From the NCBI GenBank assembly GCA_907165065.1, contig OU015527.1, positions 18,055,686-18,119,685 of the forward strand: DNA of 64,000 bases. The letters are read 5' to 3'. Shown here one piece after another: positions 1-13,283 of the stretch. The DNA is from Caprimulgus europaeus. Lineage: Eukaryota > Chordata > Aves > Caprimulgiformes > Caprimulgidae. A program made the translations under genes and the position numbers. Each line of letters starts with the position of its first letter. Position 1 is the stretch's first letter. Under the pieces are notes generated by a model that saw nothing but the letters and a program-made list of their open reading frames with translations, was not told the DNA's origin and ran no database searches.

Positions 1-862
1 TCTGGGTTGTTCTGTGCAAATACTGTAGATTAATGGTGTAATAGCAGTGAACTCTCTTATTTTTTAAAAACTATCTCTTTCTTCTAATCTTGGTCTTGCT
101 TATGTTCTCTTATCCTTCCTTTCTACTCATAAACAATGTTTTCTCTTGTTTTCAGCTTCTCTAAAAAAAATTTCAAATATCCTCTCTTTTCAAGTCTGAA
201 GCAAACATATTTGAAATAATGCCAAAACCAGAAAATTGTCTAGAGGAGTTTTCCTCAGTCTAGGATACTTGGACAGGGGCAGACATCAGGAGATGTTCTG
301 TGAAATATCTCTCCTCGTCTCCCATGACCAATCCCAAACTCAAAAAGAAGCCAGATCTTTCCATGTACACAAAACAAATATTGTGGGAGGAGAGTAAAGG
401 TAAATATCATACAACTTTGTCTTCTTTCTACCTGGTTATCAAAGGAAACTATTGTGCAAAAACTGAGCTGGTTAGATCTGGACTAGAATTTTTAGGGTGA
501 AGAAAGGGAGGAGAGAATATGTTTTACAAAAATTTAGTGAGTGTTTGGGTGGAAAATATATAGATGAAGTGGCAAATAGGCTTGGCTACTGACAGCCTAA
601 AATCAGAGGAAAAAAGCAAGAGCAAAGATCTCTACAAGCACATTTTTTCTCTAAAAATCCAGTTTGCCAGAAAGCCCTTTAATCCTGTAAGAATTTGTTC
701 AGACGCTTAAAACACAGGTAAAACACTCTGAAAAGTCATCAGGATCATATTTCTGTGTGACCTAGTCTCAACTCACTTCACAGGGAATAAGTAGCAGCAA
801 CACGAATAATTAAAAAATATCAAGAAAAGGAAAAGTAGGACTTGCAGAGACTCATACCTTTG
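1..862. other. Unique AT-rich DNA, no gene seen
   Basis: Non-repetitive AT-rich sequence up to the target-site duplication of the first LTR. The only open frame of note (66 codons from 300) has no recognisable domain and no convincing splice context, so I treat it as chance. I see no RNA gene or tandem repeat here. Confidence 0.6.
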
Positions 863-1299
863 GTACCTGTATTTGGTTTGCATGACAAGGTTTTGGTAGG
901 AGCAGGGCGAGACATGGGGTGGCTTCTGTGAGAGAAGCTGTCAGAAGCTTCCCCCATGTCCGACCCGACACAGCCAATGCCAGCCGGCTACAAGAAGGGA
1001 CCCGCCGCTGGCCAAGGCCGAGCCCATCAGTAACTCCTCTGTGATAACAGAATTAAGAAAAAAAAATAAGAGAGGGAAAAAAAAGCTGCACACTTTGCAG
1101 CGAGAGAGGAGTGAGAAGATGTAAGAGAAACAACTCCACAGACACCAAGGTCAGTGAAGAAGGAGGGGGAGGAGGTGCTCCAGGTGCCGGAGCAGAGATT
1201 CCCCTGCAGCCTGTGGTGAAGACCATGGTGAGGCAGGCTGTCCCCCAGCAGTCCATGGAGGTCCATGGCAGAGCAGATGACCACCTGTAGCCTGGGGAG

Positions 1300-1606
1300 G
1301 ACCCCACGCTGGAGCAGGTGGATGCCCAAAGGAGGCTGTGACCCTGTGGGAAGCCCGCGCTGGAGCAGGTTCCTGTCAGGACCTGTGGCCCGTGGAGAGA
1401 GGAGCCCGCTGGAGTAGGTTTGCTGGCAGGACTTGTGACCCCGTAGGGGACCCACACTGGAGCAGTCCCTTCCTGAAGGACTGCACACCATGGAATGGAC
1501 CCATGCTAAAGCAGTTTGTGAAGAACTGTCAGTCATGGACTCACGTTGGAGAAGTTCGTGGAGGACTGTCTCCCGTGAGAGGGACCCCACGCTGGTGCGG
1601 GGGAAG
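1300..1606 (+). repeat. Degenerate ~50-bp tandem array within the LTR
   Basis: About seven diverged units share a core like ACGCTGGAGCAGG. The cores start near 1307, 1359, 1407, 1455, 1503, 1543 and 1587, a spacing of roughly 40-52 bp. Later parts of each unit also recur (variants of AGGACTGTG followed by CATGG or CGTGG). The same array exists in the inverted copy at about 59134-59440, so it belongs to the LTR family and is not a local expansion. Repeats in this position of an LTR could be enhancer-like units, but that is inference. Confidence 0.75.
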
Positions 1607-1807
1607 GAGTCCTCCCCTGAGGAGGAAGCAGCGCCAGAAACAACGTGTGATGAGCTGACCCCAACCCCATTCCCTGTTCCCCTGTGCCGCTGGGGGAAGG
1701 AGGTGGAAATCGGGAGAGAAGTTAAGACCTGGAAGAAGGGAGGGGTGGGGGAGGTGTTTTAAGATTTGGGGTTTTTTACTTCTCATTATCCTCTGATTTT
1801 GATTGGT

Positions 1808-1813
1808 AATAAA
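1808..1813 (+). terminator. LTR polyadenylation signal AATAAA
   Basis: AATAAA in the context GATTGGTAATAAAG, followed about 5 bases later by a run of T. It fixes the LTR as plus-sense. The same context occurs in reverse complement in the inverted LTR copy. Confidence 0.7.
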
Positions 1814-2012
1814 GTAATTTTTTTTTTTTTTCCCCCAAGTCGAGTCTGTTTTGCCCGTGCCAGTAACTGGTGAGCGATCTCTCTCTGTCCTTATCTCCAC
1901 CCACGAGCTTTTCATTATAATTTTCTCCCCCTGCCCATTTGAGGAGGGGGAGTGATAGAGTGGGCTTTGGTGGGCATCTAGCCTTTGGTCAGGGTCAACC
2001 CACCACAGTACC

Positions 2013-5000
2013 AAAAGAAGCATTCATAAATCACTGCTGCTTTGCAAATGTGTTTCAAATCCCGAATAAATCAGATTGCCAGCACTTGGTCCACATCAAC
2101 TTTACCTTGCACTTGCCCAACCTTTTCAATTTCTGTTCATTACAGACTGCTCTTTAAGAAAAACAAACCAGCTGGCTTGTTATTTCCTTTGATTTTGACT
2201 GTCACAAGCATAATTTGCACATTTACGAGGCCATCTAACCTGTATCAATGCTTGTTACACCCTTGTAATCTAATCATCTATTTCCTTTTTCTCTAACAGC
2301 TTACAGACTAAAGCCCCACTATCTCTTTATCTTTCTTGACATCTCTTTCCTGGCTGAAATTGGACTTTTCTCCTGTTTTCTGAAAAGCATAAGTAGGAGA
2401 TGGTTCTTCCTCTCCCCATCCCCCTTTTAATGATTTATTTTGCTCACCTCCTGTCATGACGCTCATTAGCCTGCAGCGTATACCAAATTTCCGCATTGGC
2501 TGTCTGTCACAGAAGAAAGTGGTTAGCTACTCCCAAAGAGTAAATACTCCTCATTCTCTGCATTTTGTGAAATTTTAACCTTATTCACTGTTGTACAATC
2601 ATTCAAGAGTTTCTCAGAAGGCTTAGACTCACTATCAGTGATGCTAACAATGACAGGTAAACTGATACTAGCGTAATTAATAATGGTTTGCACTTTCTGT
2701 CTGTGGTGATATTTTTGAAACACTGCAGAAACCATTCTCTTCTTTAAAGTTAGGCACATGCTGTGGATGAAAACATAAATGCTTGAGCATATTGCATCCT
2801 CACTGGCAAACTTGAACCCCATATTTCAAGGTCATATTGCAGCAGAACATGCACTATACATCAAACAGCTCATGTTCCACACGAAATATCTGCAAAGAAG
2901 GCATTTAACAAAAAACAAGTGCTTGAAATGATTGATTCTATATGCTCATCACTTAGTATAACAGAAAAAAAAAACCTGTAAAGGGCTTCAAATTGGAATC
3001 TCAAAGTTGCCATATCACATGAGTTGTTGTATTTAGCCTGGTAAATACTTTCAGCCAGCATTTCCCCAGTGAGATATTAGGTTTGTCCATTCTGCCACAG
3101 ATGTTTATGGTAAGCACAAAACCATGATGTAGGCAACATTCAGGTAGTAGATACTAGTAAGCTCAGAATGAGAAAGACAAACCTGAACAAAATGTGCAAG
3201 AAAGAAGTTAAGTATGCCTAAAGTTAAATTTGGTAAACAAAAATATATGGTGGCCTTAAGCCCAGGGAGAAACCAGGAAAAACAAAACTACAAAAGCAGA
3301 TAAAGGAATTGTATAAGTAATACACATATTGTATTATTTTCATGTAATTTCTCAAATACTTCACATAATTAATCAAGTTACTACAATGAACTTACAGTAT
3401 TTGTTAGGAAAGGGAGATGTAAGAGACTTATTTTTAGTTGAGGAAAGATTTTTTCCATTTTTATTATTGAAAACATCAATAAACACTCTATTTAACATGA
3501 TTTCCACTGAAAAAGTGGTAGATAAACCAGTATCAAAGTTCTATGGTCACCATTCCACCAATTCTGTGGTCACCATTCCACATTCAGATGTGCACATCTG
3601 AAACAGACTACATTACAGACTACACTGTGGCTACAGAATCATCTGTGCATTTGAAAGCTATCAATGGAAATTTCAACACCAAAAGTGAACATATCAGAAA
3701 ATACACCCCAGATTAAAAGTCTCAATAACTGTAGAATTAGATTGGAGAGCAAGGTGCAGATAATAGATGAAGCAAACTAAGGAGAAAAATAGATGTCATG
3801 CTGCGGTCTCCAAAGGAGAGACTGGTAATTCACATGTGGACTTGGTAGAAAGATACACTTGCGGCTGCACATCATCATCTGTTCCTGGAAGTAGAGCTTC
3901 AGCAAAGAAAGCATCTCAGTCTCGAGCTTATGCTAATATTCTTCTAGCCACTTGGAGTGAGGGGGAGAGTGTAAGCAATCTTCAGGGAATGATGAGTAAC
4001 TAAACAAATAAAACATTTAACATAGGGTGAAATTTAGAGGTAGACTTGTTAAGCTTTATTTATTAAAAATCAATAAATACATTTAACTGGGTCAGAGTTT
4101 GATGTATTTCAGGAGATGGAAAAGTAAGCCAAAAGAAGGGCAGAAGATTCTACAAATCTAACTTTAAACTATCAATCTGAAATAAAAGTTTCATCAACCT
4201 GTATTTCTTTGTGCTTCTCTTCAGCCATTTTCTTCACAGCTAAATCTGATCCTCTTGTTCATGAGGTGCTACTTATATGGATTTAATTTAACTTTATAGG
4301 ATAAAGATATAACCAGAATCTTGTTTTATATCAGAAAAAGGTTAAATTCAGTGGCATCAATAACTGTTCATCACTCTTGTGTAGAATTTCACTGTGCAAC
4401 TGAACATTATTATAAATTAAGTGTTGAAGTGTAGTGTAGTTGGTCCTCGATCTTCATGAGGTGCCCACAGAACTATAATTTACACATATTAGCAGATGCA
4501 AGAATATGTATAGTTTGTAGGCACTTTCATCCACTTCAGAGAGGAAATGCAGGAAAAACATCCAAGCAGCATGAAAACCTAATGACCTATTTTCAAAATA
4601 CTCTAAATAAACTAGATTAATAAACTGGAAGGGCCTGCAGGAAGCTACCTTGAGTTAGATTTTCCAGCTCTATTGCTTTCTTCTGCTGTATTGGTACACT
4701 CTGTAAGCTGGAAAGGCTTTTACAGTTTTTACATTGAAAATTTTTTACTCATCTCCCACAGATTGATGACAGGCATATTCACTGAAAGGTTCTCCTTTAG
4801 CAGAAGTTTGATACTCCTGGTATATTCCAGTAACTTAGACAATTCAGATACATGGAATGTGAATATTTTTATGTAAGTATATGTTTATAAACCAAAATTC
4901 TAGTTCCTTTAATTGATAAGAGGAAAAAAGAATGCTAAAATTTCCTGCAGTTATTGAATAACCCAGGTAAAATCCCCAAGCTTTTTTTACAAGTCAATGC

Positions 5001-6327
5001 TTATAAAACATATCCATGTAAATTTTCAGTAGATTAGCACAAAGTGACTGCAATATTGTGAACTACTTCTTGTTGTTGGTAGCATTGTTTTGCTTTGTGT
5101 TCATGAATGTGCAACTTCTAACTACTTAGGTCAGCAGAATTATTGCTAATACTGCAGGTTATTGAAGCAGAGTTAGCTACAAATTTAGAGGTCTACCAAG
5201 TGTGTTTTCCATGGATGAATGAACTTCACATGTATATTCTTTTATTACATTACAAGATGCTTATAGGTTTAGGCTTTTCACCTCCTTATGTATATTTAAC
5301 CTCTATCACCTGGAAAAGAAAGAAATATAATTAATATCCCGATGTACCCTGCCACCTCCAAAACTGAATTATTTAATGTTTATGCAATTCAGATCACAAG
5401 CAGCAGCAGCAAAGAGACAAACGTTGCTCAGTACTGATGTCATCCTCAGCTAATCTTCTGTCAGATCATAATAATTCTCTGAAGAATATGTAAAAACAAA
5501 GATTTTCAAAACTATATAGCTTTAGCTAAATTAGTGTAGTGTTTCATTTTATTTAGAGGGGTGAAAAATCAGTGAAAATCATCCCTGATATCAATAAAAG
5601 CATGACAAATTTCAAGCACAGAGGAATACAATATTCTTAGTAAAACATTTGCCTGTTTTCTTTCTTTTAGATTTTTCTAAACTTCATTCTCAGAACAGGA
5701 AGCATGGGAAAATGCAGCCCCAATGCAAAAGACAAAGTTATGTAGACACTAGCACATCAGAAATATTTAACGCCATATGAAATGATGCTGAGAGGAAAGA
5801 GCAACTTAGCTTCCCCACAATAAATTTATAACTGTTAACTGAAGAATTTCAGATTACATTCTGGAAACAATGGCTTGATATTGGCATACATAATGAAAAT
5901 TTATGGCCAGGATTTTTTCTGGAAAGGTATTCCATTTTCTAAATAAGGTACAGTAATGAAACTACTGGGCTATACTATTAAGTATATTGCTTATAGTTAC
6001 ACCCATGCAATGAGAAAAAGTAATGAAGAGGGGTAGTGGATATGGACTGGCAACCTGTGGGGAGAGTCTCCAGGAATACCAACCTTGCTGTTGCCATACA
6101 CTGCAGCTGCAACACACAGTGGCAGCAGGAGCAGCAAACCTTATTCTCCAGGACTCTTCAGTCACCTGCCTCCAGTTTCTTTTTCACTGCCCACATATCT
6201 TGCAACTGAAGATGAATCTGAGACCCCTCCTTCCACCCAGGAAGGGAAGCAAAGTAGCTTGCTGGGTGCACAGGCTAAAAAGTGCCATTCTGGGACCCAA
6301 GAGAGCCTGAGAAAGATGAAGGCACCA
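2013..6327. other. Unique AT-rich DNA, no gene seen
   Basis: No transposon, exon or RNA gene is recognisable. Small local repeats exist. A 14-bp direct repeat GGTCACCATTCCAC occurs at 3545-3558 and 3568-3581. A 12-bp tandem pair, ACAGACTACATT then ACAGACTACACT, occupies 3603-3626. A short CAG run starts near 5401. The open frames (90 codons or fewer) show no domain or family resemblance. Confidence 0.6.
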
Positions 6328-6384
6328 GAGCCATTTAGGCTAGAAAGGAACTTGAGAGCCCATCTAGTACAACCTTACTCCCAC
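6328..6384 (-). mobile_element. Possible ancient CR1 3'-end fragment
   Basis: The stretch reads like the complement of a CR1 3' end: CCATTTAGGCTAGAAAGGAA followed by a segment resembling the common CATCTAGTCCAACC. The characteristic terminal octamers are missing and similarity fades on the right. I consider it an old, 5'-truncated copy but could be wrong. Confidence 0.4.
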
Positions 6385-9300
6385 AGTCGGCATATCCTTC
6401 CCACAGCCTTACCAAAATTTTCCACTGCACATGAAAACTGCATTAGGCTCCTACAAAATCCACGGTTGCTCTGCATCCCTCAGCACCCTCAAATGGCTTT
6501 TAGGTTTCTGCTCCAAAGCTCAAATTTGCCTACAGCATCGAGCAGCTTCATCATACAAATCATTTGACCATTAACAGACCCTCTCACAATATTTAAAAGG
6601 GTACTTCCATTCAATTAAGAAGCATTAAAAATATCTACTCTGTGATGCAATACAAAGAACTTATGCTCCTGGTAAAGTGGAATACAATAATAGCAGTGGC
6701 AGACTAGTCCCATCTACCTCCTGACCCACATTTCCCCCAACCAGGATCCCAAAATTAGGAGTGTTTTTCAACCTGTGTGTGTGTCCTCAAGTCCTTTGCC
6801 ACATTTTCCATGTAGATATATAGAAATAAGTTTTGAACCTCTTTAGAGTAAAATATCCTTATAGAAAGTGTAGCCTGAAAATGTTCTGTGAACATTTGAC
6901 AGAAAGTGCTTTTCACTTGGACAATACACTTTACACCTTACTAGTAAATATATGGCTTTTGTTTCCTGTAAGTTAACTAGTTTTGCTCAAAGTTGTTTGA
7001 TAAATATATTTTTTTATAGTTTAAATATTATTTTTATACAGTTTTCTCCTGACTATTTTCTTTAATCTAAACATTAGTGGTTTGTATTTTTTTCTCTTTT
7101 TCTCTCACCAACAGTGAGCTCATTCGCACATGCTGGTTGATTAGGGCTCCATATAGGACACATCTGCATGGAAAAAGAAAGCTACTACAGCTACACCAGA
7201 CAGTATGCATACAAACAAGCAGTATGTTTGGCTACTTATAAAACAGCAATTTTTAATGAGTGCTCACAATGGTCAGAGCTTTTGCAGAGGACAAAAAAAA
7301 CTCAAATGTGTCAGAATTCACAGGATAACTGACATATCTGTGGGATCTAAGTTCTAGAAATGAAGATATGTAAACAAAAGAGAAATCTTAAAAAAAAAGT
7401 TTTTAAAGGGTCCAACAACATTAAAAATCTCATTGAAACAGCAAGGATTCTGCCTTGTGTTGTATCACTGAATAGTACCTCACTGCATTAACACTTATCA
7501 AAAACACAGTCTAATAAAAAATACCACCACATAAAAACTGAGTATCCATTTACCTCCATTTTAGCAGTGATAGTTCACACATACTTTGTAAAACCTAATA
7601 CGTATCAGAGATTGTTGAAACAATGACAAAAAATATTTTTCTTTTTCAAATTTTAGTCATTAGCTTTGTTGCATCTCATTCTTCTCAGACAGAATCGCAT
7701 AACAATTTTATGCAGTACTGTTGTCCCCTGGCAGCTGCAAAGCCTCTAAAGTCAGCAAAATATACTTCAGGTAATCTACTATAAAACTAATACTGACCTT
7801 TGAAATAATGGATGGAGTCCAGTTCTAAAGGACTGTTATTTCTGGCTATTCTGCCTACTGAAAAAGCATCCTATGCCATTTCTAGCACATTACTCCTAGA
7901 AATATTGTGTGCTTAGTCATTGCTCCTATTTGCATGCCTCTACCTATGATTCATAAAGAAATAAACATTTCAGTTTTCCTAGAGGCTAATCACAAGCCTG
8001 CATGTGCAAAGATGTAGCACACAAACCAGAAAAAGATAGACGTTTTCAGAAAACACCAGCCAAGCACTGAACATTGAACACTGCCAGTTTGATGAATCTG
8101 AAAATCACCCACTGTGTTCTGGTTTTGTATACACAGATGAGGGCATTTTAATGTAACCAAAGACATAAAAAATCAACACGTTATGCAAATGTAATAACAA
8201 ATGTAAAATGATAAATTAGCAAGCAACTATTCAATTATTACTGTGACTAATTCCTGTAGATGGTGCCACAGTAAATGAACCTGAACTTGTTCTGGTTGAC
8301 TGAAACGTTCTGTTGAAACATTTCCATTTGGTTTGTTTGCCGCTTATGTAGATCGCTGAAGTAGATAGCATCTGTTTAATGAGCTCCCACTTCATTACAG
8401 AGCTGCACTACTTAGTGAGTCATTCTTCTTAAACATGCAGGCTGCATAATCTGGTGTTGTTTTAAAGCAAATACTAATTTATGATTACCTGTTACATTAG
8501 GCCACTGAAAATTGTAGTTACACTGGCTTGCATGAGCAGAATGCTAACAGCCTGATTACAGATTGTAAAGGTGTCTCCTGCTTACAGTCTATGAACATAA
8601 TTTCCCATCTCAAGAATATTGGCTGCACAACTCATTCAGTGTAGAAAGGAAAAGGGATAAAATACATTCACTTGTAAAACATACAAATTACAGTATCCAT
8701 AGCCATCAAATATAGAAATGTAAGGCATAATCAAAAACATTACAGTGATACTATGCTGCCAATACAGACAGTTGAATGACAATAGAATTATTCATTGAAG
8801 TGTCATTATTATTATGTAATTAATATCACAGTGATAGTTAATCAGATTCTTTTCTGAATTAAAAAAAAAAAAAAAGATGACAGAATCTCAAAAAATGTTT
8901 CAATTACAAGAGCTATCACTGGTAGTCTCCAGATCATGAAAACCTGCAGAGCACAGCTGTAAGTGTGATCAAAGCAATGATAAATAAACACTATATTATA
9001 GCTCAGAGCTGGTCAAATTGCAGCTTCAGATAAGATCCATGGGACTGGAATAGACCATGAGTTTAGTCCTCAAAATTAGAGGTCACCATGTAATAGACAT
9101 TTACCTCAGATGAGTCTACTGGGTATCTTTTCTAATGCTACGTTATGCTTAAGCAATAAAATGTTTCTCCACACATCAAAAACACTCAGTACATCCCTGT
9201 GTCCCATACTACAGAGTAAGGTAATAAATAAATACATAGGCCTTTGTTGGCACAGTTCTTGCCAATCTGACTTGAGAGAAAATTCTTTCTTAAATCACAA

Positions 9301-12300
9301 ATTTTTTTTTCATATTCTATGTCTGTATTTATCTGCTCAGAATAGCTAGTTCTGGAGTATACCAGAGGGCTTGTTATTATTAAGCATTAGGAACAAGTCC
9401 AGAAAGTATCTGCAGATCATCCATTAAGTAATACTGATGACAACCTGATTAAATTAATCTTCCTATTAAGATGAAATGCTGTAACCAAGAACTATTAACC
9501 TAACTATTAAATTTCAGTCAAGAAAGCTAAAAAAGGACATCCTAGAGCAAAAAATGAGGAGACTGAAACTCTCTGCAATAAGATTAAGCTGCCTAACCAT
9601 ATCAGTATGAAATCACAGAGGAGATACATCCTCTTAGATAAAATAGGAACCAAAAAACACAAAAGCAAGATAGTGTCAATACTGTAAAATTTTCAGCTGA
9701 GGGAGTTAGACAAGTCTAACGTCAAAACTTAAGAAGACACAAACAGTTCAAATTAGTCACATAGAAAATAGTACAGGGTAAAATAGAAGACGAGTCAGGA
9801 AGGCTAGACAAAACCTTAACAAACAAAAAATCCATTGAGAGAAATGCGTAAGAAATTATTTATTAGAAGAAAAAAGTCCAGATGACAACAATGTATTTTT
9901 CGGACTTCCAAAGAAGAAAGACTACTATAAACAATTAAGGTGACATTTCAGAAAAGCTGGAAGATTCCTCAGAACTCACAGCAAATGGGGTTAAGAAGAT
10001 ATTTACCCTTCAGCACTTCTTCCAATCAATAAAGATGAGACATTATCAAAGAGTGAAGAGTCTATAACATATGTGATCAAAGTTCGGTCTTTAACTATTT
10101 AACTGATACATTATCCAGTCTACACTACCATACATAGAAATGTGTAATTCTCCATCTTTTTTCTTTTGCTTTTTTTAAAAAAAATCCAACTGTTTTTTGG
10201 GGTGTTTTTGTTTGGATCAACACCTTAATTTTTCTATAGCTTTGAAGCTGCATCTAGTTGTTGTCTATGGAAAAGCCCATATTTGCTAATAAAGCAAATA
10301 GCCAGGACATGGGTTTTCAATGATTTCTGAACTCCAGGTAAATGAACTCTGAAAAAACTATTAGAAGCAGAAACCAGTTAAAAGTCTCCTCAGGGCTGAA
10401 ATTCACAGAAATTGGAAGTATTGCTATGTTACATAAATAAGGACTATTAGAGCACCACTATAAACTTGCAAGTGGATGTCAGAAAGAGTGCAAGATGGAC
10501 TAGAGGCAGCTTTATTTCTTACTGCCAATTCTGGATTACATTAAATACACTTCTGTTAATTACCTAGATGAAGGCAATTATGAAACTGTTTAATAAAAAT
10601 TTAAGCACTGAGCTCCATACAGAAACAAGGCTGTTAGGAATACTTTTCAGTAGAAAACAAAAATTAATTTCAAATCATAGGAAAGTACAATCTTTTCTAA
10701 CTCATATAAAGTTGAAAAGCCTTTTTTTTTTGTCTCTATGAAACCAAACCAAAACAGAGACAAATAAGAAGTTAGCAAAGAAATAATTTGTCAAAGCAAT
10801 GGAGAAAAAAAAGTACTCAGTATTGGATCAAAAGTGTGTCAGACCCATGACCTCATGGGAAAGGTTTATTTGTATGGACGGTGGGAGGAAAACATACCGG
10901 TATCATTTGCAGTGGCAGTGACAGAAATGGTTACAGAAAATGCCAGAGTCTAACTGCTCCATATTTTTTTCCTTAAGAAAGCTCCCCTCTAAGATACTGA
11001 ATGACAGAATATCCATAAAGAGCCACACGGTCTCTGCCTAAGAGTGTCTTTGTTAGTCATTGGTAGTGGGGAGGTCAGAGACAAGGAGGAAAGACAACTT
11101 TTATTTTATTTTAGCCAGATTCCCTGTAAGTTAAATGAAAAATAAATAAATAAAACTTGAGCCTACTGGTTTTTTTGTTTGCTCTTTCACTTACACTTGC
11201 AAAAATAAAGCCATACATATGGGTTGAACATACAAAAGAAGGGACTATATCTGCACTAGCTGTCTATATTCCCAAAGGAACACTGTATTTTTGTGATTAC
11301 ATTTTAAGAGTTGTCAATGGTCAGGCAGATGACAAGTATATTGAAAAGCAATTGGCTAACACTCCTGCTCAACAAAACATGAACTGCAGTGGAAATCCTC
11401 ACTTAAACATGACTACTAACAAGACTACTAACAAGATTTCTTTTTATATATTATTTATTGGAAACATATGATCTAACACAATAATACCCACTGAAATCTA
11501 CAAAATTTTCTAATTATCCCAGCTATGCTCCAAAAGAGATTAATAAGCGTTCCTGAAGTTTTCAATAGCTCCCGTCTGGAAAACATTTGGTAAGATAATA
11601 AGCCAACTTATTGCTGCTCAGTTCCAACTCATACTGCCATCAGATCTAATCTTAGGTCATAGTTTATACATAAAGAACAATTATAGACTTTGAGCATGAT
11701 CTGCTTCTCAGTAAAAACAGAGCAAAATACGTATTAGCAAAATGAAGTTTCTCTGGTTTTGTAATACAATTCTCTCATAACAAGATGAAAATGGCAGCTT
11801 CTTTCAGCTCAGGCAAGCTTTTTAGGGACTTAAATCTACAGTATACAAAATAAAATCCTAATGTTACATAGCTCCTTAGCCCACATTACCCATGAGTGCG
11901 GTATCTTTGGATTCTCCAGGGACCTGTCACACAAGGCAGGATTTTGGTCACAAACACCATAAAATAAGGTCAGCTACAAGCTTCAAGTTACAAGACAAAA
12001 CACAGCACACAGCTTTTAGGACTCCCAATGCCATTAGGCATTCCTGCTGCTCCTCACTCCTGCTTCCCGAGACAGCTTTGCGTAATAATGATGGCACTTT
12101 TATTAGTGAGTGTCCAAATGCCAAATGGGAGCACAGTAGTCAGCAAAGCAGTGTTCGCTATTTTCATTTCAGCCATGCAGACATGCTGAAATAATGATCC
12201 TGGCAACATGTTAGCAAAACATTAGAAAGACTTTAGTAAGCAAATAATTTAATTACAGCCTTCTATCAGGCAGTTTATATTGCACGACCCCTGACCTTTT

Positions 12301-12399
12301 ATACTGCTGTACCAAAACTCAGCGTGGGATTCACACTTCCCATTCCTGTCACAGAAACTCTCCATCTTGTACCATTTAATATAGTGTGCTCCAGGTGTT
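6385..12399. other. Unique AT-rich DNA with a possible conserved element
   Basis: No gene, LTR or CR1 copy is visible. The stretch 8230-8610 is less AT-homopolymeric than its surroundings and carries several homeodomain-type TAAT cores; it is discussed as a candidate regulatory element. Poly-A and poly-T runs occur near 8862 and 10722. Open frames of about 100 codons at 11157 and 11892 have no recognisable domains. Confidence 0.55.
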
Positions 12400-12790
12400 C
12401 TGTGGTGAATGAATAGTTATATTACTACCTGTCAGACACAATCACACTCTATTCATCATCCACGGCTGGCTGCGTGAAGCCCTGCTTCCAGCAGGCTCCC
12501 TCTCTATTTCCTTGTTCAAACGTCTGCAGTGCTTTCGGCCCATCTGTCAAGCCTGTCAGTTAGAGAGAAAACAGTATCGGCGCTTTAAATATATGGAGTT
12601 CTCTATTGAAACAGTGCTGTGATTGAACTGTCAGCATTCCCAGTATCACAGACAGTAATTCATGACTGGTCAGAGCTCCATTTAGGTTGCTATTACTATG
12701 CTGACCTTGCCGGGTCACGCTGAGAGTTTTTTCCTGTTGCAGTTAAGTCTATAAATAGTGCAATTAACCTTTCAAGAATTACAAAATGCT
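12400..12790. promoter_or_regulatory. Candidate cis-regulatory (conserved non-coding) element
   Basis: This stretch has mixed composition and several recognisable binding-site shapes: a perfect MEF2-type site CTATAAATAG at 12749-12758, an everted nuclear-receptor repeat TGACCT-TGCC-GGGTCA at 12702-12717, and an AT-rich MEF2/SRF-like CTTTAAATATATGG at 12582-12595. The density of such sites in otherwise featureless DNA suggests an enhancer, but no conservation data are available. No TATA box with a following exon is present, so a promoter is less likely than a distal element. Confidence 0.25.
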
Positions 12791-13283
12791 CTCCATTCCC
12801 CTCCTCCACAAATTCACTTGCTGTTTGCTGCATTTATAATAATCAAGGGAAAAAAAAAATCAACAGGAAAAGGCATTTATTTCCTCTGAAGTGTACACTG
12901 AGTGACAGTAAAAAGCAAACGAATACCACAATACTCCTGTCCTGCAACCCTTTCTCAAGCAAAGCTTATATGGCTATCATCAAGAGCTTTGCCTCAAGTT
13001 CCACTTTTCTTGATTCAAGCCTAATGTATCAAGGTGCTCTGAAATATACCACATCTGAACTCAGCCCCTCTGCTGATGCTACAGTGCAACATCATGTTTT
13101 GCAGATTTTTTTGTTATAAATTTGACTGTGAAACAAAATTGGTAAAAAAAATCATTCTGAAAGTCATTGCAAAATTTAAAAAGGACTTCTTAGGTCCATG
13201 CAGTTTCTGGTCTTTTTGCAAAAGAGCCCTTCATTTTAAGAAAAACATGGAGAAGAATAAACCTCTGTGGATCAGAAGTTCAT

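Larger units (their letters stand above)
868..2007 (+). mobile_element. Solo LTR of an endogenous retrovirus (long, GC-rich family)
   Basis: A 1,140-bp LTR that begins TGTATTTGG and ends ACCCACCACA, so it has the canonical TG...CA termini. It is flanked by a perfect 5-bp target duplication, GTACC, at 863-867 and 2008-2012. The sense strand is plus, because an AATAAA signal at 1808-1813 precedes a T-rich stretch and the U5-like end. It is much richer in G and C than its surroundings and carries a degenerate tandem array of about 50 bp per unit (1300-1606). No gag, pol or env sequence follows, so the internal region was lost by LTR-LTR recombination, the usual fate of such insertions. A second member lies inverted at 58733-59864. 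The 3' end resembles bird LTRs I know, and a 5-bp duplication would suit an ERVL-like element, but the class is inferred. Overlapping open frames of up to 187 codons inside it are by-products of the GC-rich composition, not genes. Confidence 0.9.

Noticed and set aside
1027-2023. Several 60-187-codon frames on both strands of the left LTR
   Set aside because: They fall within a GC-rich solo LTR, overlap each other on opposite strands, and have no domain or initiation context.
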